In this document: positions 60,392 to 64,000 of the stretch, piece after piece
Numbering within the stretch: the stretch's first letter is position 1
Layout: each line of letters begins with the position of its first letter
From: Nocardia wallacei
Lineage (GTDB): Bacteria; Actinomycetota; Actinomycetes; Mycobacteriales; Mycobacteriaceae
Direction of reading: 5' to 3'
DNA length: 64,000 bases
Assembly (NCBI RefSeq): GCF_014466955.1
Contig: NZ_AP023396.1
Location: 6,758,001 to 6,822,000, forward strand
Made by a program: the position numbers and the translations under genes
Notes under the pieces: model-generated
What the model was told of the DNA's origin: nothing
The model's input: only the letters and a program-made list of their open reading frames with translations
The model's database searches: none

Positions 60392-61266
60392 GCATACTCC
60401 TTCGCTAACTGCCGAAGCAGGTTTCGACTGGCAACCGCATCCAGTGCCTGGCTACGGATGCTCTCGTACGCCTGATGGTACCGCCGTACAACATGGTGCT
60501 TCTCCAAATACAAGTCACCCGCGAAGTTCTCCACGTAGACGACGGGCGGCTCGAGCGGCTCGCCTGTGGCATCGCTGCCGAACTCGAGCAGGACGAACGG
60601 GCCGACCGCGACTCCCAACGGAAAGCCCGCGCTGAACGGGAGCACTCGGAGGTTCACATTCGGTCGGGTCCCTACATCGGCCAGGTGCTTGAGCTGAGCT
60701 GCCATCACACGCGGGCCACCGACCATGCCCCGAAGAGCAGACTCCCGGAGAACGACGTCGAGACAGATCGGCTGTGCCTTACGCGTGATTCGGATCTGTC
60801 GACGCATCCGCAATCGGACCCGACGCTCGTGCTCCTCCGAACTGTCGTCGGGATAGACCGCGTGCATGAGCGCGCTGGCGTAGGCCGGGATCTGGAGCAA
60901 CCCCGGTACCAACTCCGATTGATACGTCGTCATCCCACGGGCGGCAGCCTCCAGTCCTACGTAGAAGTCGAAGTTCGCGGGGAGCAGATCACCGAACTCC
61001 TGCCACCAACTGAGCACATTCCCCTGGGCCGCAAGGATCTTCATCGCAGCGGTCTGGTCGGCGTCGAACTCGTAGATTCTGCACAGCGCGTCCAAGTCCT
61101 CCTCCCGCAGGTTCGCCACCATCCCCTTCTCGATCCGCTGCACCGTGCTAGCGCTGCGCCGTATCAACGTTCCCACCTGCTGCAGCGTCAGCCCGCACTC
61201 CTCCCGACCGTTCCGCAGGTACCGCCCCAGTTGCCGCCGCGGCAACGTAGACCCGTTCTCCGACAT
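60388..61266 (-). CDS. Scr1-family XRE regulator, 292 aa
   Basis: HTH (LGRYLRNGREECGLTLQQVGTLIRRSASTVQRIEKG) followed by the DUF5753 domain (FVGLEAAARGMTTYQSELVPGLLQ-like). ATG 61266 (MSENGS) is chosen because the upstream extension is Gly/Trp-rich non-coding type sequence. Partner of the DUF397 gene. Confidence 0.92.
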   Translation of the reverse strand: MSENGSTLPRRQLGRYLRNGREECGLTLQQVGTLIRRSASTVQRIEKGMVANLREEDLDALCRIYEFDADQTAAMKILAAQGNVLSWWQEFGDLLPANFDFYVGLEAAARGMTTYQSELVPGLLQIPAYASALMHAVYPDDSSEEHERRVRLRMRRQIRITRKAQPICLDVVLRESALRGMVGGPRVMAAQLKHLADVGTRPNVNLRVLPFSAGFPLGVAVGPFVLLEFGSDATGEPLEPPVVYVENFAGDLYLEKHHVVRRYHQAYESIRSQALDAVASRNLLRQLAKEYA

Positions 61267-61485
61267 GCCCGCCTCCCTCCAGGTTCCACATGGACCCCGC
61301 CACCCCATCACCCCGCGAACCCCCACACCCCCGTCATCCCGGAATCTCATTCAATCCCCGCATAACCCCAGCAAGCATTGCACTATCACCCCCACTCACA
61401 CCCGAAATCCGCAACGGACGGAACCAACTCCCCCGCCAGTGCGTCCAGTAAGGTAAGCCGTCGAGCACGAAGGGAGGGCCTGTCG
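61267..61485. other. Divergent intergenic region
   Basis: No gene seen. Low-complexity ACC/CCC-rich stretch between the Scr1-type regulator and the secretion-type cluster; GAAGGGAGGG before ATG 61486 is the only clear signal. Confidence 0.5.
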
Positions 61486-61854
61486 ATGGACGTGGGGCAG
61501 TCGACAGCGATAGGGCTGTACCAGCAGGCGGCCGCGGGCACGTTCAAGATGGAGGAGGGAGCGGCCCGGAAGTGCGCGGAGATCTTCCAGCGGTTCGCGG
61601 ACTCGATCACCACTCACATCGACGAGGCGAATGCGCTCCAGGTCCTGGGCGGATTTGGAGGGTTCCAGTCGGCAATCGAGCTGCAAAGCGGATTCGAGCG
61701 AAAGGGTAGCGCGCTGATCGATGCGTTGACCGGACTGCAGGAGGCTGCCCTGCGTATGGCGGCAGCGTATCTGCGTGCGGGAGACCTTCTGGAGGAAGCA
61801 GAACTGATGAACAGCCGAGCAATCGCAGCAGCAAACACAGGACTCGACGGATGA
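61486..61854 (+). CDS. ESX-like small helical protein, 122 aa
   Basis: Two long helices around a Gly-rich turn (LGGFGGFQSAIELQSGF) give the helical hairpin shape of EsxA-like or PE-like proteins, although no WXG motif is present. GAAGGGAGGG precedes ATG. First gene of a coupled cluster with a DUF3558 lipoprotein, a PPE-like protein and EspG, suggesting a type VII secretion substrate or partner. Confidence 0.72.
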   Translation: MDVGQSTAIGLYQQAAAGTFKMEEGAARKCAEIFQRFADSITTHIDEANALQVLGGFGGFQSAIELQSGFERKGSALIDALTGLQEAALRMAAAYLRAGDLLEEAELMNSRAIAAANTGLDG

Positions 61855-62486
61855 AACACGCCAACCTGGGCGCCTATTGCGTGGCGATCGCAGCCGTTGC
61901 CATGCTGGCCGCGGGATGTACATCCGGCCAAGGCGCATCGAATGAATCCGACACACTGTCATCCTCGAGCCTGTCGCCGAGTGCCGAAGCAACCCGACAG
62001 GCGCCGCAACCCACGCTGACAGCACAGGCATTGCAGCCTCCGGAACAGCATCCCGCACCCGGCCGAACCGCTGTGGTCTTCGACCCGTGCACATGGATAC
62101 CGGACGACTCTATTGTCAAAGCGGGCTTCGATCCGAACAGCCGCACGCGCGGTAGTGACCAGACTGGCGTGCAGACCTTCCTGGCGTGCAGATTCAGTTC
62201 ACAGCCGCGACTGCTGACAGTCATGTCCGGAAATGTGACTTGGGACGAGGACCTGCAGAAGAACAGCTCTCGGAGTGAGCCGATATCGGTCAACGGGAGA
62301 GAGGCCATGTGGGTCCATGATCCCGGTATTCGGCGAGGCTGCGAGATTCATATGCGCACAAAAGTTGGTTTCGTTGATCTCCTTACGACCTTGACTGTCG
62401 ATGGAGCGGTCCAAGGCCTACGTCCGTGCGACGGCCTACTGGAGATCGCGACCGCGATCGAGCCTTCCATCGGCAAGGACAACTGA
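61851..62486 (+). CDS. DUF3558 lipoprotein, 211 aa
   Basis: Signal with lipobox (VAMLAAGCTS, Cys23), a Ser/Gln/Pro-rich linker, then the DUF3558 domain: VFDPCTWIPDDSIVKAGFDP, FLACRFSS, RRGCEIHM and LRPCDGLLEIATAIEP with conserved cysteines. Widespread in Nocardia, unknown role at the cell surface. Overlaps the preceding gene by 4 nt. Confidence 0.88.
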   Translation: MKHANLGAYCVAIAAVAMLAAGCTSGQGASNESDTLSSSSLSPSAEATRQAPQPTLTAQALQPPEQHPAPGRTAVVFDPCTWIPDDSIVKAGFDPNSRTRGSDQTGVQTFLACRFSSQPRLLTVMSGNVTWDEDLQKNSSRSEPISVNGREAMWVHDPGIRRGCEIHMRTKVGFVDLLTTLTVDGAVQGLRPCDGLLEIATAIEPSIGKDN

Positions 62487-62488
62487 TC

Positions 62489-63850
62489 ATGGGCCAGGGC
62501 GACGCACCATTCGACCTGTACGAGTACGCGGGTCACATGCTCAACCAAGATCCCGCGGTTGTGCGCAGCACTCACTACGCCAGGCAGACTCAACACGGGG
62601 CGGGCCTGGTTGAACAGAACATCTCCCACTCCGGCACCGACCCCGCTTACATCGCGGATATCGAGCACTGGGAGAAAGTCCCACACGCGGAGATCTACAA
62701 ACAGGTGCAGGCGATGGACCCGGTGAGCATGCATGAGAAAGCCGGCGTCTGGAGCGACATCTCGGCGGGTGTCAGCGGTGGACTGTTCGGTTTGCACCTG
62801 TCCATTCAGAAAGCCCTGTCGGAAGGTCTTGCCGGAAAGGCCGGCGATGCCGGGCAGCTGGCGGCTCGCAAGTTCATCGACCAAGCAACCGACGTGCAAG
62901 AGGTCATCAAGGCCGTGAGCGTCCGGCTCAACTCGGTTGCTTACGGAGCCGAAGCGCTCAAACGCCTTGTCCCTCCACCTGTTACAACCACTCCGGAGTC
63001 GACCACTGCGGTCCAGTCCAGCGTGGCGGCGCTCTACCCTGCTCTCACCGGCGGCGCGACGCCGGGCGCCACGATCGGAGTGGGTGTGTCGGAAGACGAT
63101 CAATATCGTCTCGCCATTACGGCGATGCAGCAGAATTACGATCCGATCTACCGTCCGGCGGGCGAGAACGTTCCCACTTTCGTCCCTGTCGACTCCCCCG
63201 GTGACGACGGAAACGGCCCCGTCGACAACGGCTGGACTCCCGGCACCGGCGGCCCGAGCACATCCGGAACCGACGGCAGGACCGGGGCCGACGACGGCCG
63301 GTCCGGCACCGGTGAGCCGCAGGCGCAGACGGATCCCACCAGCACCACGGCGGCGAGTGACTCGTCGAATTCCGCAGGTAGCCAAGGGAATCAGGGTACG
63401 AACCAAAACCAGCAGGGTACGGGGACGGGCTCGCCGAGCGGCAGCCAGACTACTGCCGCGGGCTTCGGGGGTGGCACCGGCGGCCGCGGCGGCGGGTCCG
63501 GGTCGGGCGGGTTCGGGAGCGGTGGCATCGGGCGACCGGGCAGCACCGCGGGTGGCCCCGGGCGCAGTGGCACCGGTGTGCCGGGAGCCGTGAACCCGGC
63601 GGCCGCGGCCGCGCAGGGCGCGGGGCGGCCCGGGACTCCCGGCATCGGTGGCATGCCGGGCATGGGTGCGGGCGCGCCGGGGCGCAAGGGCGAGGACGAC
63701 GAGAAGGAACACAAGACACCGGACTACCTCGTCATGGACCGTGAGGAAGAGTTGCTGGGCCGGCGGGAGCGGACCGTTCCGCAGGCCATCGGCGCGGACA
63801 TCCCTGCGGCACAGACGCGTCCGGACGATCACGGAGGCCGTCGCGGGTGA
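62489..63850 (+). CDS. PPE-like type VII secretion protein with disordered Gly-rich tail, 453 aa
   Basis: Residues 1-175 are a helical domain with a tryptophan-containing turn (DIEHWEKVPHAEIYKQV), similar in layout to PPE-like substrates. From about 230 to 420 the chain is Gly/Thr/Ser/Asn/Pro-rich, then comes a charged end (GRKGEDDEKEHKTPDYLVMDREEELLG). The EspG-type chaperone gene overlaps its stop, which supports a secretion role. Confidence 0.78.
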   Translation: MGQGDAPFDLYEYAGHMLNQDPAVVRSTHYARQTQHGAGLVEQNISHSGTDPAYIADIEHWEKVPHAEIYKQVQAMDPVSMHEKAGVWSDISAGVSGGLFGLHLSIQKALSEGLAGKAGDAGQLAARKFIDQATDVQEVIKAVSVRLNSVAYGAEALKRLVPPPVTTTPESTTAVQSSVAALYPALTGGATPGATIGVGVSEDDQYRLAITAMQQNYDPIYRPAGENVPTFVPVDSPGDDGNGPVDNGWTPGTGGPSTSGTDGRTGADDGRSGTGEPQAQTDPTSTTAASDSSNSAGSQGNQGTNQNQQGTGTGSPSGSQTTAAGFGGGTGGRGGGSGSGGFGSGGIGRPGSTAGGPGRSGTGVPGAVNPAAAAAQGAGRPGTPGIGGMPGMGAGAPGRKGEDDEKEHKTPDYLVMDREEELLGRRERTVPQAIGADIPAAQTRPDDHGGRRG

Positions 63851-64000
63851 AATGGGAGTTCACTCCCGACGAATTCATGCACGTCTGGGCGGAGACCGGC
63901 AAGGACCGGTATCCGTTCCCGCTGAAGCTGCGATCGTCGGTGCAATGGCAGAGCGAGTACGCGAAGCTCAAGGAAGAGTTTCGGCAGCGCCTGCCGCACG
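63847..64000 (+). CDS. EspG-family type VII secretion chaperone, N-terminal part (runs off the window)
   Basis: The first 51 residues (KWEFTPDEFMHVWAETGKDRYPFPL) fit the EspG family start, and the gene is in the position of the chaperone that keeps PPE-like substrates soluble. GTG overlaps the previous stop. Incomplete at the window edge. Confidence 0.8.
   Translation, partial: MKWEFTPDEFMHVWAETGKDRYPFPLKLRSSVQWQSEYAKLKEEFRQRLPH

Overview
The window is high-GC actinobacterial DNA, most likely Nocardia or a close relative. The evidence is a cdd-sdhCDAB neighbourhood of mycolata type, a DUF3558 lipoprotein beside PPE-like and EspG-like type VII secretion genes, an Scr1/DUF397 regulator pair, and abundant GTG starts with 4-nt stop/start overlaps. 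About three quarters of it (1 to about 47.63 kb) is the right-hand part of a siphovirus-type prophage. The rest (47.6-64.0 kb) is host chromosome.

The prophage/host junction is visible. At 47612-47767 on the minus strand lies the first 51 codons of a cytidine deaminase gene (cdd), cut just after its GCNVEN motif and just before the zinc-binding part. The prophage is therefore inserted inside cdd, and this end is its attR (or attL). The integrase and the other attachment site are not in the window and must lie left of position 1.

Prophage layout. 0.2-4.5 kb: small, mostly unknown genes including an XRE-type regulator. 4.5-6.1 kb: large terminase. 6.2-10.0 kb: small genes, a DUF1360 membrane protein and an HNH endonuclease. 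10.06-11.76 kb, minus strand: lysis cassette (M15-type peptidase, GH25-like hydrolase, 29-residue membrane peptide). 12.0 kb: small HTH protein. 12.2-13.1 kb, minus strand: a tail-assembly-chaperone-like pair joined by a probable -1 frameshift, far from the tape measure. 13.7-17.8 kb: portal and a MuF-protease fusion. 17.8-20.9 kb, minus strand: an accessory block (UvrD-like helicase broken by a frameshift, Uma2-like protein, lipoprotein). 21.0-32.7 kb: scaffold-fused major capsid protein, membrane proteins, tail tube protein, head/tail fibre-like proteins, an HNH intruder, connectors. 32.7-43.5 kb: 1960-residue tape measure with an NlpC/P60-type domain, then distal tail proteins and three tandem paralogous receptor-binding candidates. 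43.6-47.4 kb: ClpN-like protein, secreted protein and several regulators next to the attachment site.

Two repeated regulatory systems organise the prophage. (1) Seven promoters of the form TTGACC-N17-TATNGT carry a 20-bp imperfect palindrome in the spacer. In five of them an mRNA leader stem (GACGG/CCGTC) begins exactly 12 nt past the -10 box (the others are 11 and 20). A second small stem (CCGG/CCGG), usually with the Shine-Dalgarno in its loop, follows just before the start codon. Nine leaders of this kind occur on both strands, always before accessory or early-type genes. (2) Ten copies of a 22-nt element, YTGCRCMCY-N7-YASSST, precede the structural and lysis transcription units on both strands. 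In six of them the element ends only 6-9 nt before a start codon without a Shine-Dalgarno, as expected for leaderless late mRNAs. I regard these as the early/lysogenic and late promoter classes of this phage; both are inferences from sequence repetition.

Host part: the sdhCDAB operon with an IdeR/DtxR-like iron box upstream; a His-rich DUF4396-type membrane protein behind a palindromic CsoR-type operator; phenylalanine 4-monooxygenase; a TetR regulator with an EmrB/QacA-type exporter; a D,D-carboxypeptidase; a small KGG-type protein; an ECF sigma factor with its YCII/DGPF partner; an ADP-ribosylglycohydrolase; an Scr1/DUF397 pair; and the start of a type VII-secretion-like cluster that runs off the right edge.
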